From: Tritonibacter aquimaris
Lineage (GTDB): Bacteria; Pseudomonadota; Alphaproteobacteria; Rhodobacterales; Rhodobacteraceae
Reading direction: 5' to 3'
Length of the DNA stretch: 64,000 nt
NCBI RefSeq assembly: GCF_009617595.1
Contig: NZ_WIXK01000013.1
Coordinates: 21,092 to 85,091, forward strand
Shown: positions 30,398 through 39,279 of the stretch, in pieces
Layout: each line of letters begins with the position of its first letter
Position numbering within the stretch: the first letter of the stretch is position 1
Translations under genes and position numbers: made by a program
The notes under the pieces: model-generated
Seen by the model: the letters and a program-made list of their open reading frames with translations, nothing else
Told to the model about the DNA's origin: nothing
The model's database searches: none

Positions 30398-30682
30398 CTA
30401 GAGAAGATGATAAGACTTGTGGATCTGCTCTTTTGCCAGCAGATCCGCGACCTGATCAAAATGCCCGTTTGTTGCCCGCCAGTCGAGATAGGCATCATGC
30501 GCTGCGCTGCTTTGCCAGACCTGAAGCAACACAACCTCATTTTTATCTTTGCAGTGAAAAACCTGCGCCATTTCGCAACCATCAAAGCTGCGCGTGCCAG
30601 GTATGAGGGTCCCCAGCATTAGTAAAAGATCGTCGAAATGATCTTGCTCTGGGGTAAGGGTGACAACAATTGCTTCGTTCAT
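30398..30682 (-). CDS. Antibiotic biosynthesis monooxygenase-like (ABM) domain protein
   Basis: A 94-residue protein with the ferredoxin-like ABM layout: IVVTLTPEQDHFDDLLLML at the start, then VFHCKDKNEVVLLQVWQSSAAHDAYL in the middle. Family members include quinol monooxygenases and heme-degrading IsdG-type enzymes, but many are uncharacterised. It converges on the ccm operon. Substrate unknown. Confidence 0.72.
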   Translation of the reverse strand: MNEAIVVTLTPEQDHFDDLLLMLGTLIPGTRSFDGCEMAQVFHCKDKNEVVLLQVWQSSAAHDAYLDWRATNGHFDQVADLLAKEQIHKSYHLL

Positions 30683-31060
30683 TAGTCTTCGCTTTATTGG
30701 TAACTTTCTGAAAATTTTATATTCTAAATATTCGATTGGAAGGAGAATTTTGTCGATTTTGCGGGTATCGCTTCACCTTTTTGTTATTAGACCTCATGTA
30801 TTTCAATGAGATAATCAATTGAATTTCCAGTCAGAGATTTTAACCGTTCAATGCGTGTGGTCTCGTAATCTTTGAAAAATTTAATCTAGTCAAAGGGATC
30901 TCACGCAAAGTGGGGTTACATGCTGCTGTAGAGAGATTAAATTATGATAGCGCTGACACAGCAATGTGAGCGTGACCAGAGATACATTCAAGAATGATTG
31001 ATTGGTTTGTCTAAGGTGCGGGCGATAGAGGTGGACTATGAACTCTTGGGGTAACTGTTA
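30683..31060. other. A+T-rich intergenic region
   Basis: About 380 bases with no supported gene, notably richer in A+T than its neighbours (runs such as TTTATATTCTAAATATTCG at about 30715). It must contain the promoter of the ABM gene (-) and of the DUF1223 gene (+). No RNA gene or repeat recognised. Confidence 0.35.
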
Positions 31061-31795
31061 ATGCGAATTCTATCTGTTGTCGCGTGTCTTGTTGGGCTTG
31101 CGGCCGCGCCTTTGAGCGCCCAAACACAGCATGAAAACACTCAAACGGCGGCACAGAATGTACCGGTGGTGGTTGAGCTGTTTACCTCGCAAGGTTGCTC
31201 CTCTTGTCCGCCCGCTGATGAGCTGCTGACACGGCTCGCGCAGAAAGAAGACATTCTCGCCCTGGCGCTGCACGTGGATTATTGGGACTACATCGGCTGG
31301 AAGGATGAATTTGCCTCGCCTGCCTTTACCCGACGCCAAAAGGGCTATGCCCATGTTGGATCTCGCCGCATGATCTATACGCCGCAGATGGTGATTATGG
31401 GCTATGAGGATGTGGTGGGCGCCAATGCAGCAGCCGTAATGGATGTTGTGTCTGAGTATCGCAAGACCCCGCCACCCGTTCAGCTTCAGGCAGAGACAAG
31501 CGAAGCTGAGGTCAGGCTGACAGTAACAGCAGTGCAGGACGTGGAACAGGCGGTGCCAATTCTGGTGCATATGGTGACCTATGAACCGATGCAGACCGTC
31601 AACATCACCCGTGGTGAATTGCGCGGCCATACAATCGATTACGCCAATGTGGTAGAAGAGCTATCGGTCATTGGCACCTGGGACGGAACTGGTGAATTCA
31701 AGGTCGCAGTGCCGCGCCAGTCCGAGGGTAAAACCGCGTTTCTTGTACAGCAAGGCAGCTATGGCCGCATTTTGGGCGCGTTAAAGCTCGACTAA
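31061..31795 (+). CDS. DUF1223 exported thioredoxin-like protein
   Basis: A 244-residue exported protein with signal peptide RILSVVACLVGLAAAPLSAQ. The core motif VELFTSQGCSSCPPAD is diagnostic of DUF1223, a periplasmic thioredoxin-like fold with a CxxC pair. Further blocks are HVDYWDYIGWKDEFASP and YTPQMVIMG. Its job is likely redox-related in the periplasm, but not established. It converges with the acyltransferase gene, 14 bases apart. Confidence 0.88.
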   Translation: MRILSVVACLVGLAAAPLSAQTQHENTQTAAQNVPVVVELFTSQGCSSCPPADELLTRLAQKEDILALALHVDYWDYIGWKDEFASPAFTRRQKGYAHVGSRRMIYTPQMVIMGYEDVVGANAAAVMDVVSEYRKTPPPVQLQAETSEAEVRLTVTAVQDVEQAVPILVHMVTYEPMQTVNITRGELRGHTIDYANVVEELSVIGTWDGTGEFKVAVPRQSEGKTAFLVQQGSYGRILGALKLD

Positions 31796-31809
31796 ATCCC
31801 TTGATCGTT

Positions 31810-32706
31810 TCAGCCCTTGATAAAGGGTTTCCAGCGGCGATGGATCCAGAACCATTGGCCCATGTGTTGGCGCACCATGTCTTCCAGATCTTGGGTAACT
31901 TCTGTGGTCATGGTGAGCGCGTCGCTATGTTCCAGCGGCGCTTTCATGATGACCTCAAATTCAAACCCATTGTCCTGGCGCACGGCATAAACCGGGATCA
32001 TCACCGCATTGTATTTCAATGCAAGTTCAGCAACCACCAATGACGTTTTTGCGGGCTTGCCAAAAAAGTCAATCTGGCTGCCACCATAGGCGTGCAAGTC
32101 AGCAACAACGGCCAAGGTGCCACCCTGTTTAAGATAGCGCACCATTTCCACCATGCCGCGTTTGCCTTGTTCAAACATCGGTGTGCCAGTTGTTTTGATG
32201 GCGGCAACGTAGTGCTCGTTGAAATATGGGTTGGCCATCCGCCGGTACAGCGAACCCATCTTAAACCCAAGGCTGATCAGTTTGGCGCGCGCGGCATCAT
32301 AGTTTGCAAAATGCGCGGTGACCAATATGACCGGGCGGTTTTCTGCCTTGGCTTGACGCAGCGCGTCAAGGCCGGGCCCGGAAATCCGCGACTGCTCCGC
32401 CAACTTGCGAAATGGGGCACCGGCGTAAAGTTCGGCAATGGTGCGGCCCGCATTGTCGGCCACATCGGCGCAGATTTTTTTTACCTCTGCGGCGGGCAGA
32501 TCGGGCATCACATAGTTGAGATTTTGGCGAATGCGCCGTTCAATGCCAACCACAGGTGCGATCCGGCGCAACAGACCACCCATCATACGCAACCGCATCT
32601 TATAGGGCAGCATTCCCATCACGCGAATTACGCCGCGCAATATTAGATTGCTCACGAAGTAGCTGGCTTTTTCGCGGAAGCTCAGATCAGAAATAGGGCG
32701 TGGCAT
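31810..32706 (-). CDS. Lipid A-type acyltransferase (LpxL/HtrB family)
   Basis: A 298-residue protein of the lysophospholipid acyltransferase superfamily. The catalytic HxxxxD motif is HFANYD at about residue 132-137, followed by YRRMANPYFNEH, corresponding to the second conserved block. The N-terminus has one hydrophobic segment (NLILRGVIRVMGML) for membrane attachment. It would add a secondary acyl chain to lipid A or acylate a related lipid. The chain length is not predictable. Confidence 0.88.
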   Translation of the reverse strand: MPRPISDLSFREKASYFVSNLILRGVIRVMGMLPYKMRLRMMGGLLRRIAPVVGIERRIRQNLNYVMPDLPAAEVKKICADVADNAGRTIAELYAGAPFRKLAEQSRISGPGLDALRQAKAENRPVILVTAHFANYDAARAKLISLGFKMGSLYRRMANPYFNEHYVAAIKTTGTPMFEQGKRGMVEMVRYLKQGGTLAVVADLHAYGGSQIDFFGKPAKTSLVVAELALKYNAVMIPVYAVRQDNGFEFEVIMKAPLEHSDALTMTTEVTQDLEDMVRQHMGQWFWIHRRWKPFIKG

Positions 32707-32718
32707 AGGTGTTTGGGG

Positions 32719-32772
32719 CCTGCGGGGCTGGGGGCTGCTCGGAACAGCACTCTATATCCCAGCCGCCGCAGG
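32719..32772. repeat. Inverted repeat between fliG and the acyltransferase gene
   Basis: CCTGCGGGGCTGGG and CCCAGCCGCCGCAGG form a long imperfect stem with one bulged base, with a smaller GCTG/CAGC stem inside. No T-run follows, so it is not a standard terminator. It could stabilise mRNA ends. Confidence 0.55.
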
Positions 32773-32821
32773 TACAAGCAACCCGTATCAAAAGGGGACA
32801 TACGGGTCGACCTGTTTGGGC

Positions 32822-33958
32822 TTAGTCTTCGTCTTCTTCGTCGTTTGACTTCAGCTCAATCTCGCCGTTGACCACCATATCACGCAGAGCGTTGACGATG
32901 TTTGCCATCGAGGCCTCGCCAACTTTGCGGCGTACTTTGCCTTTTTCGGCCACTTCTTCCCGGATATTTGCGGCCATACGCGACGACATATTGGACAGCA
33001 TAAAGTCGCTTGAAGCGACGTCTTCTTCCGCGCTGGCAAAGGCAATCGCGGTGACCAAGTCTTGTTGCGGTACCACACGGGTAATCTTGGGAATATCGGT
33101 TGGGCTCAGGCGTTCGCCGATCAGAGCAAAAGTATAGAGCGATTTGCGTACATCAGTTGCAAATTCTTGATCTTCCTCATCCAGCGCATCCATCACCTCA
33201 TCGCGTTTGGCGGCAGGAGACTGGGTCAGGATCGCGCCCACGCGTTGCCCAGGTGTTTCATCAAACGCAAGCTCCGGACGGGCATCCACCTGCGCAGCCA
33301 GCGCAAGACCAATGCGATCAACCGTTTCCGGGGTGACTTCGCCGGTCTGGCGCACCGCATAGGTGATCCGCCGTGCAAGCGGGCCAGGCAGGCAGGCGAG
33401 CATTTCAGCCGCCTTGCCAGTGTCGAGCATTGACAGCATGACCGCGGCCACTTCGATACTTTCGGCCTGTGCAAGCTCGGCGAGGTCTTCGGCGGGCAGG
33501 GTTTTCAAACGCTCCCACGGGTTGCCAAACTGGCGCACCCCTGCCTCTTTGCGCAGGCGGCTGTAGGTGTGACGGCTGATTTTGCCCTCCATCGCGCTGA
33601 GCGCGCCAGCCAGACCATTGGGGAACGAAAGCCCCACATTGTCCAGCATATCGGCAAATTCACCTGCAACCGCGTTTAAGGTATCGCGATCCACAAGGCG
33701 CATGCGCCCCATCTGTTGGGTTAGTTCCGCCTGCAGGCCCTCCGGCAGGTCTTCAATGGGGATGTCAGCCCCCTCATTGAGCAATAACCGCACGACGATG
33801 GCAGCTTTTGCCTTGCCGCTCAGCTCGATACTTTGGCTGGCAGCGGGGGCATCAAATGCCAGTGGTGCAGGGTCGGCTGCCGGGGCGAGGGCGGGGAAAT
33901 CACCAAAATCATCCCCCATCCCAATCGCAGGAAGCGCCAATGCTGTGTCTTGTTCCAT
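32822..33958 (-). CDS. fliG: Flagellar motor switch protein FliG
   Basis: A 378-residue protein. After a variable 45-residue N-terminus it shows KAKAAIVVRLLLNEGADIPIEDLPE, then PGPLARRITYAVRQTGEVTPE and the charged C-terminal block SNMSSRMAANIREEVAEKG, which in FliG contacts the stator. The sequence is of the divergent Rhodobacteraceae type rather than the classical EHPQ type. It is located away from any other flagellar gene in the window, with a TPR protein gene upstream on the same strand. Confidence 0.85.
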   Translation of the reverse strand: MEQDTALALPAIGMGDDFGDFPALAPAADPAPLAFDAPAASQSIELSGKAKAAIVVRLLLNEGADIPIEDLPEGLQAELTQQMGRMRLVDRDTLNAVAGEFADMLDNVGLSFPNGLAGALSAMEGKISRHTYSRLRKEAGVRQFGNPWERLKTLPAEDLAELAQAESIEVAAVMLSMLDTGKAAEMLACLPGPLARRITYAVRQTGEVTPETVDRIGLALAAQVDARPELAFDETPGQRVGAILTQSPAAKRDEVMDALDEEDQEFATDVRKSLYTFALIGERLSPTDIPKITRVVPQQDLVTAIAFASAEEDVASSDFMLSNMSSRMAANIREEVAEKGKVRRKVGEASMANIVNALRDMVVNGEIELKSNDEEDED

Positions 33959-34037
33959 TCTTGAGCCTCAAACCAAAAAGATTCTTCTTCGGTTGCAGGC
34001 TCAAGATAGACCACGATCAGTAAAAAAAGCCTTAGCT

Positions 34038-34571
34038 TCAATAGGTAAAGCTCTGCCCTGTCTCAAGTGCCTGCCGCAACGAAGTTTCCGCCCAGGTTTC
34101 CGCCCCACCGCGGGCGCGAATTTCTTTCCATTCTGCAAAAGCTTCGCCCAGACGCCCCTGTTTTATCAGAGCCTGACCATAGTAGGAGCGGGCCAAAAGG
34201 TTATTGGGATCAAGCTTTAGCGCTTTTTCATAATACGCATGAGCAATCGCATCATTGCCAAGCTTGCGGTGGGTGAAACCCCAATAGGTCAACACCCGGC
34301 CTTCGTTTTGATCTTGCATGGCCGACAGCACAGCCTGTGCATCCGCATTGCGCCCGGCATAGGCCAGCGCGCGGGCGTCATCAAACAGCTGATCGTCATT
34401 CAGCGAAGATTGTTTGGGTTTTACGCAGCGTTTGGTCTCAGGGTCATAAACCCGCTTGCCCCAACATTTTTTCACCGTGTCGGTGGGTTTGGGTGGGTTG
34501 AAATCATCGCCGCCAGCCGCAAAGGCAAGACCTGGAATAATCATCATTGCTAGAACAAAAAGAGGGCGCAT
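34038..34571 (-). CDS. Exported tetratricopeptide-repeat protein
   Basis: A 177-residue protein with signal peptide LFVLAMMIIPGLAFA. After a short Cys-containing segment (KKCWGKRVYDPETKRCVKP, two Cys likely disulfide-bonded) it carries two or three TPR helical repeats (GRVLTYWGFTHRKLGNDAIAHAYYEKALKLDP, LLARSYYGQALIKQGRLGEA). It lies 79 bases upstream of fliG on the same strand. A role with the flagellar or envelope machinery is not demonstrable. Confidence 0.82.
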   Translation of the reverse strand: MRPLFVLAMMIIPGLAFAAGGDDFNPPKPTDTVKKCWGKRVYDPETKRCVKPKQSSLNDDQLFDDARALAYAGRNADAQAVLSAMQDQNEGRVLTYWGFTHRKLGNDAIAHAYYEKALKLDPNNLLARSYYGQALIKQGRLGEAFAEWKEIRARGGAETWAETSLRQALETGQSFTY

Positions 34572-34708
34572 ATTAAATCTCCTTGGCAGGGCTGCCGTTG
34601 GTGCACATTAAATATGATACGAAACAATCTTGGCAATTATTCCCTGCACTCGCGCATATGTGATCTTGCGGAGAATATGCAGGGCGCGCGCGTGGCACAG
34701 GGGCGCAA

Positions 34709-34741
34709 TAAAAAAGCCCCGTCCGGATGAACGGGGCTTCG
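34709..34741 (-). terminator. Terminator after purB
   Basis: AAGCCCCGT and ACGGGGCTT pair around CCGGATGA; the run of A before it on the plus strand is the T-run for minus-strand purB. Confidence 0.9.
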
Positions 34742-34761
34742 TTTGTTTACATGGCGTGGGA

Positions 34762-36066
34762 TCAGTCACCAAAGACACGTTTGAAAATCGTGTCTACGTG
34801 TTTGGTGTGATATTCCATGTCGAATTTTGCCCGGATGCCGTCTTCGCCTAGGGCAGCAACCACTTCGGCATCGCCCAGAAGCAGCTCTTGGAAGTCAACG
34901 CGCTCTTCCCAGACTTTCAGCGCGTTGCGCTGCACCATCGCATAGGCGTCTTCGCGGCTTACGCCCGCTTGGGTCAGCGCCAGCAGAACCCGCTGCGACA
35001 TCACCAGACCCGGGAATTTGTTCATGTTGTCCAACATGTTTTCCGGGAAGATCAGCATCTTGTCGACCACACCGGCCAGACGGTTCAGCGCAAAGTTCAG
35101 CGTTACAGTTGCGTCCGGGCCAATGCCGCGCTCAACGGAGGAGTGGGAAATGTCACGCTCATGCCAGAGAGCAACGTTTTCCATCGCGGGCACCACGGTC
35201 ATACGTACAAGACGCGCAAGACCGGTGAGGTTTTCGGTCAGAACCGGGTTTTTCTTGTGCGGCATCGCCGAGGAGCCTTTTTGCCCCATCGAGAAGAATT
35301 CCGCACCTTCCAGCACTTCGGTGCGCTGCATGTGGCGGATTTCGATTGCGATGTTTTCGATTGAGGATGCAATCACACCCAGAACCGCAAAGAACATTGC
35401 GTGACGGTCGCGGGGGATCACCTGGGTTGAGATCGGCTCAGGCTTCAGGCCCAGCTTTTCACACACATGCTCTTCGACGCGCGGATCAATGTTTGCAAAG
35501 GTGCCAACCGCGCCAGAGATTGCGCCGGTTGCGATCTCTTCACGTGCTTGAGCCAGGCGGGCTTTGTTGCGATCCATTTCCGCGTAAAAACGCGCAAATG
35601 TCAGACCCATGGTGGTGGGTTCCGCGTGGATACCGTGGGAGCGGCCAACACGGACAGTGTTTTTATGCTCCAACGCGCGTTTTTTCAGTGCGGCCAGAAC
35701 CTTGTCCATATCCGCCAGCAAAATGTCAGCGGCGCGGGCCAGCTGTACGTTCAGGCAGGTGTCGAGAACATCTGACGAGGTCATGCCCTGGTGTACAAAG
35801 CGCGCTTCTTCTGATCCGACGTGCTCCGCCAGATGGGTCAAGAATGCGATGACGTCATGTTTGGTCACGGCTTCGATTTCATCGATGCGCGCGACATCAA
35901 ATTCAACGTCCTTGGCTTTCCAGACCGCGTCCGCGTTTTCCTGTGGGATCACACCCAGTTCGGCCTGAGCATCGCAGGCATGCGCCTCGATTTCATACCA
36001 GATTTTGAACTTGGTGGCTGGTTCCCAGATGTCGGTCATCTCTTTGCGGGCATAGCGGGGGATCAT
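34762..36066 (-). CDS. purB: Adenylosuccinate lyase
   Basis: A 434-residue enzyme that removes fumarate from SAICAR and from adenylosuccinate in purine synthesis. The superfamily signature GSSAMPHKKNP is present, as is the substrate loop SSDVLDTCLNVQLA. The ATG at 36066 (MIPRYARKEM) is preceded by AGAGGT; an in-frame GTG at 36078 is less likely. Single transcription unit with its own terminator. Confidence 0.98.
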   Translation of the reverse strand: MIPRYARKEMTDIWEPATKFKIWYEIEAHACDAQAELGVIPQENADAVWKAKDVEFDVARIDEIEAVTKHDVIAFLTHLAEHVGSEEARFVHQGMTSSDVLDTCLNVQLARAADILLADMDKVLAALKKRALEHKNTVRVGRSHGIHAEPTTMGLTFARFYAEMDRNKARLAQAREEIATGAISGAVGTFANIDPRVEEHVCEKLGLKPEPISTQVIPRDRHAMFFAVLGVIASSIENIAIEIRHMQRTEVLEGAEFFSMGQKGSSAMPHKKNPVLTENLTGLARLVRMTVVPAMENVALWHERDISHSSVERGIGPDATVTLNFALNRLAGVVDKMLIFPENMLDNMNKFPGLVMSQRVLLALTQAGVSREDAYAMVQRNALKVWEERVDFQELLLGDAEVVAALGEDGIRAKFDMEYHTKHVDTIFKRVFGD

Positions 36067-36130
36067 GAGCGAAGGCACCTCTATAAGAATGTGGCAGCAG
36101 ATGCGCGCGGTTTAGTCGAGCTGGGCCAAA

Positions 36131-36168
36131 ACAGCAAGAGCGGCCCGCTCTGGGGCCGCTCTTACTGT
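36131..36168 (-). terminator. Terminator after the hydrolase-OsmC gene
   Basis: AAGAGCGGCCC pairs with GGGCCGCTCTT over 11 bp with a 6-base loop, and the minus strand continues into GCTGTTTTGG. It lies 40 bases past the stop of the minus-strand fusion gene and before purB. Confidence 0.85.
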
Positions 36169-36208
36169 CAAAAACACCACAAAAGAGTTTCAAACACATC
36201 TTTAAGCG

Positions 36209-37438
36209 CTACATGGGCGCGTGTTGTACCTCAAGTCGGGTGACAACCTTTGCACCGCTTTCCAATGTGCGGTGCACTGGGCATTTATCCGCGATTTCCA
36301 GCAGGCGCTGGCGCTGCTCGTCACTAAGATCGCCACACAGCTGAATCACCCGGGTGAACTGGTCGATCTTTGCAGGCGCGCCGGGGGCTGCGTCCTGGGC
36401 GTGCACCTTGTCGTGGCAAACATCGACGCTGATACTGTCCAATGGCCATTCTTTGCGGCGGGCATACATGCGGATGGTCATCGACGTGCAGGCGCCAAGC
36501 CCCGCGGCAATGAAGCCATAAGGCGACATGCCGCGATTGGTGCCGCCATAGGCTTTGGGTTCATCGGCAAGCATATGATGATGCGGACCAGACTGGATGT
36601 CTTGCAAAAACCCTTCGGGGTCGGCCTCGCTCACGCGTAACACACCTTCGGGCGCGCCGGGCGGCGGGGCAGGTGGGGCCAGATCCACATATCGCCCAGC
36701 CCAGGCTGCGATAACCTCGGCGGCATATTCCGCATCGCGGGCGCGTGAAATCAAATGGTCCGCCTGATCAAGCGTGACAAAGCTTTTGGGGTGTTTTGCC
36801 GCGCCAAAGATTGCAGAGGCGTTTTCAATGCCCACGGTTGCATCTGTGGGCGCATGCATCACCAGCAATGCGGCGCGTAGATCAGAAATCGCCAGCTCCA
36901 GTTCCGCCGATTTGATATCATCGACAAAGCCCTTTCCGATGACAAAGGGACGCCCCCCAAGGCAGACCTCAGCCGCGCCCTCAGCTTCAATCTTTGGCAG
37001 CGCCGTTTCAAAATGATGGGTCACATGTGCCGGGTCCGATGGCGCCCCCAGCGTGACCACACCTTTGACCGAGGGAATACCGGCCCGCGCGCGCAAAACC
37101 GCAGCACCGCCAAGCGAGTGACCGATCAGGATTTGCGGCGCAAGATCGCGGCCAGAAAGATACTGCGCGGCGGCAATCAGATCCTGCACGTTTGAGGAAA
37201 AGTCTGTGTTTTCAAACTCTCCCTCAGAGTGGCCAAGACCGGTGAAATCAAACCGCAGCACAGCAATTCCCATCCCCGCCAGGCGCGCAGCGATGCGGCG
37301 GGCGGCGGGGATATCCTTGGAGCAGGTGAAGCAATGGGCAAACAGAGCTGTTGCCAAAACAGGCCCGTCCGGCAAATCCAGACGCGCGGCAAGTTGGGTT
37401 CCGGCATGGCCGGCAAAGGTGATGCGTTCAGTGGGCAT
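36209..37438 (-). CDS. Alpha/beta hydrolase fused to OsmC-like peroxidase domain
   Basis: A 409-residue two-domain protein. Residues 1-250 are a serine alpha/beta hydrolase with nucleophile motif GHSLGG at about residue 107 and later Asp/His candidates (MHAPTDATV, LDQADHLISR). Residues about 285-409 are OsmC-like, with the redox Cys pair in GACTSMTIRMYA and DKCPVHRTLE. OsmC domains reduce organic hydroperoxides; the hydrolase half may release a substrate. The fusion is a known but not common arrangement in proteobacteria. It is divergent from the Nudix gene. Confidence 0.93.
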   Translation of the reverse strand: MPTERITFAGHAGTQLAARLDLPDGPVLATALFAHCFTCSKDIPAARRIAARLAGMGIAVLRFDFTGLGHSEGEFENTDFSSNVQDLIAAAQYLSGRDLAPQILIGHSLGGAAVLRARAGIPSVKGVVTLGAPSDPAHVTHHFETALPKIEAEGAAEVCLGGRPFVIGKGFVDDIKSAELELAISDLRAALLVMHAPTDATVGIENASAIFGAAKHPKSFVTLDQADHLISRARDAEYAAEVIAAWAGRYVDLAPPAPPPGAPEGVLRVSEADPEGFLQDIQSGPHHHMLADEPKAYGGTNRGMSPYGFIAAGLGACTSMTIRMYARRKEWPLDSISVDVCHDKVHAQDAAPGAPAKIDQFTRVIQLCGDLSDEQRQRLLEIADKCPVHRTLESGAKVVTRLEVQHAPM

Positions 37439-37534
37439 ATATCATGGCTTTTGTGGCTGTTGGATAATATCGTGGGGCCTGCGAAACGCTACGACAAGAG
37501 CGGCGATGCCAAGGTCACACAGAGGTGAAGGAAG

Positions 37535-38083
37535 ATGAGCCAATTGCAACTAACGGGCGTGGGTTATTACAAGCCTGTCACGGCGCGCGAGGTGGACACC
37601 TGGAATAAGCTTTGCCATTTTCACGCTGAGGAGCCTTTGGCATTTGGTCGCGATTCCCGAACCGGACATATTACGGCCTCGGCTTTTATCCTATCGCCGG
37701 ATTTCAACAACGTCCTGCTGACCCATCACCGCAAGCTTGATCGATGGTTGCAACTGGGCGGGCATTGCGACGGGATTGCGGATGTGCCGTTTGTCGCGCT
37801 CAAGGAAGCCTATGAAGAAAGCGGCCTCAGCCGGATCGAACCCTTGCGCGATCGCATCTTTGATGTGGATATTCACGAGATCCCCGCCCATGGCGCAGAG
37901 CAGACGCATCTGCACTATGATGTGCGCTATCTTTATCGCGCAGCTGAGGGGGAGTTTAAAGTCAGTGACGAATCCCATGATCTTGCATGGGTGCCTTTAA
38001 CGCAGCTGGAAGAGTATACCGATGCTGCCTCGGTGTTGGTCGTGCGCGACAAGCTTGCAGCCTATATGAACAGCGCCGCCTGA
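37535..38083 (+). CDS. Nudix hydrolase
   Basis: A 182-residue protein. The Nudix box lies in GGHCDGIADVPFVALKEA plus YEESGL. Compared with Gx5Ex7REUxEExGU it has Ala for the first Glu and Lys for Arg, while the metal-binding EAxEE part is intact. The substrate is unknown; this family (about 180 residues, ITASAFILSP start) is common in Rhodobacteraceae in my recollection. It converges with the next gene, two bases apart. Confidence 0.85.
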   Translation: MSQLQLTGVGYYKPVTAREVDTWNKLCHFHAEEPLAFGRDSRTGHITASAFILSPDFNNVLLTHHRKLDRWLQLGGHCDGIADVPFVALKEAYEESGLSRIEPLRDRIFDVDIHEIPAHGAEQTHLHYDVRYLYRAAEGEFKVSDESHDLAWVPLTQLEEYTDAASVLVVRDKLAAYMNSAA

Positions 38084-38085
38084 TT

Positions 38086-39024
38086 TCAGTTCGGCAGATC
38101 CAGCAAGGCAATCGCTGCGCGCACCATACCGGCACTATCAAGATAGAGCACAGTTGCCATCATCAGCAGCAAATGTGCTCCATAGCGCAAATCATTGGTA
38201 CGCAGAAAACGCATGGCTCCTGTTGCAGCTTTGAGCGGAACAGAAGCCCAGGTGTTTGCACGCTGTTTCAGCGATGTTTTTTCTGCAAAACTCCATTCAG
38301 ATTTGATTTCCACATCAACGACTTGATCAGCCATCAGAATTTCATCGCAGTGATGTTCCAGCATTTCTATGGTTGCATCCACCGGAGCAAAGACATCGCG
38401 GCCTCGCGGGCGCAGAATGTCGCTGCTCTGATTGGTTTCATCATGTGCAACAGTGCGCGCGGGCATCGGGTTTGGTTGCTCAACCTCTTCGGCATGAAGA
38501 ATTTCAAGCGCGGGTAGATCTGCATCTTCCTCGGTTTGAATAAAAGGAATCTCTACGTAAATCTGCGGGACTTCGGCCTCGGAGGAGGTTTCGAAGGCAT
38601 CAACATCAAGCGGATCAAACACGCTCAGAAATTGGTCACGGGTCAGAATATGGGGGGTATCCAGCCACTGAACCGAAATCGCATCCAGATCGATCACCAA
38701 ATCGCGCAAAACGGCAGCCAACAGCATCTCGCAAAGGTGGTGATCAAAAACATCCGGATACAGTGAAGTAATACGCACATCCAGGGTATCGCCCTGCAAT
38801 TGTTGCGCTTTCCAGCCGCGCTTCATCTGTGGGCGCAATCGTATTTCAACGGAGAAATGATCAAGATCCAGTGCAAATCCAGCGCTACAGCGAGCACCAA
38901 AGGAAAAGACCTCATGCCCGTGCTCTTCAAAGGTTTTGATCACTGCAGATGCCGCGAAAGCAAGTGCGTCTTTTGCCGTGCCCTCAAAGCCCAGCTTTCC
39001 TTTGTAAAGTTCAGACGTTCCCAT
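38086..39024 (-). CDS. Hypothetical protein with C-terminal membrane segment
   Basis: A 312-residue protein I do not recognise. The first 120 residues look globular (YKGKLGFEGTAKDAL, HDxFSFGARCSAGFALDLDHFSVEIRL). Residues about 125-240 are acidic (many Glu/Asp, with conserved-looking EVPQIYVEIPF), and the last 30 residues contain a hydrophobic segment (YGAHLLLMMATVLYLDSAGMVRAAIALL). The protein may be tail-anchored or membrane-associated. No operon partner on the same strand nearby. Confidence 0.65.
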   Translation of the reverse strand: MGTSELYKGKLGFEGTAKDALAFAASAVIKTFEEHGHEVFSFGARCSAGFALDLDHFSVEIRLRPQMKRGWKAQQLQGDTLDVRITSLYPDVFDHHLCEMLLAAVLRDLVIDLDAISVQWLDTPHILTRDQFLSVFDPLDVDAFETSSEAEVPQIYVEIPFIQTEEDADLPALEILHAEEVEQPNPMPARTVAHDETNQSSDILRPRGRDVFAPVDATIEMLEHHCDEILMADQVVDVEIKSEWSFAEKTSLKQRANTWASVPLKAATGAMRFLRTNDLRYGAHLLLMMATVLYLDSAGMVRAAIALLDLPN

Positions 39025-39279
39025 GATCAGCTTTCTCCCTGTTGGCGGTGCCGATGGAAGAAAGATAAAATTTGAAAAAGCGGAAATTACGGCGGTAAAT
39101 TAGGTTTTTTGATTATGATTTTATATACAAGTCCTGAAATGAGGCATTATTAAAGTTATTTTTATTCAAATACTTACGATGTTTTGTTGCAGTTTGATGT
39201 AGGGAATGTGGCCAAAGCTTGGCCGCAGCTCAACACATTTCCGCCCAAGCTTGTTTGTTACTGCGCGCAAAAGCCGAGT
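39025..39279. other. A+T-rich intergenic stretch
   Basis: 255 bases between two minus-strand genes with runs of A and T (for example TTTTTTGATTATGATTTTATAT). A small GGCC-AAAGCTT-GGCC inverted repeat is at about 39211-39226. Presumably it holds the promoter for the 38086-39024 gene and the terminator region of the transglycosylase gene. Confidence 0.3.

Noticed and set aside
29595..30398. A 267-codon minus-strand frame opposite ccmC/ccmD/ccmG
   Set aside because: It crosses three well-supported coupled ccm genes; shadow frame.
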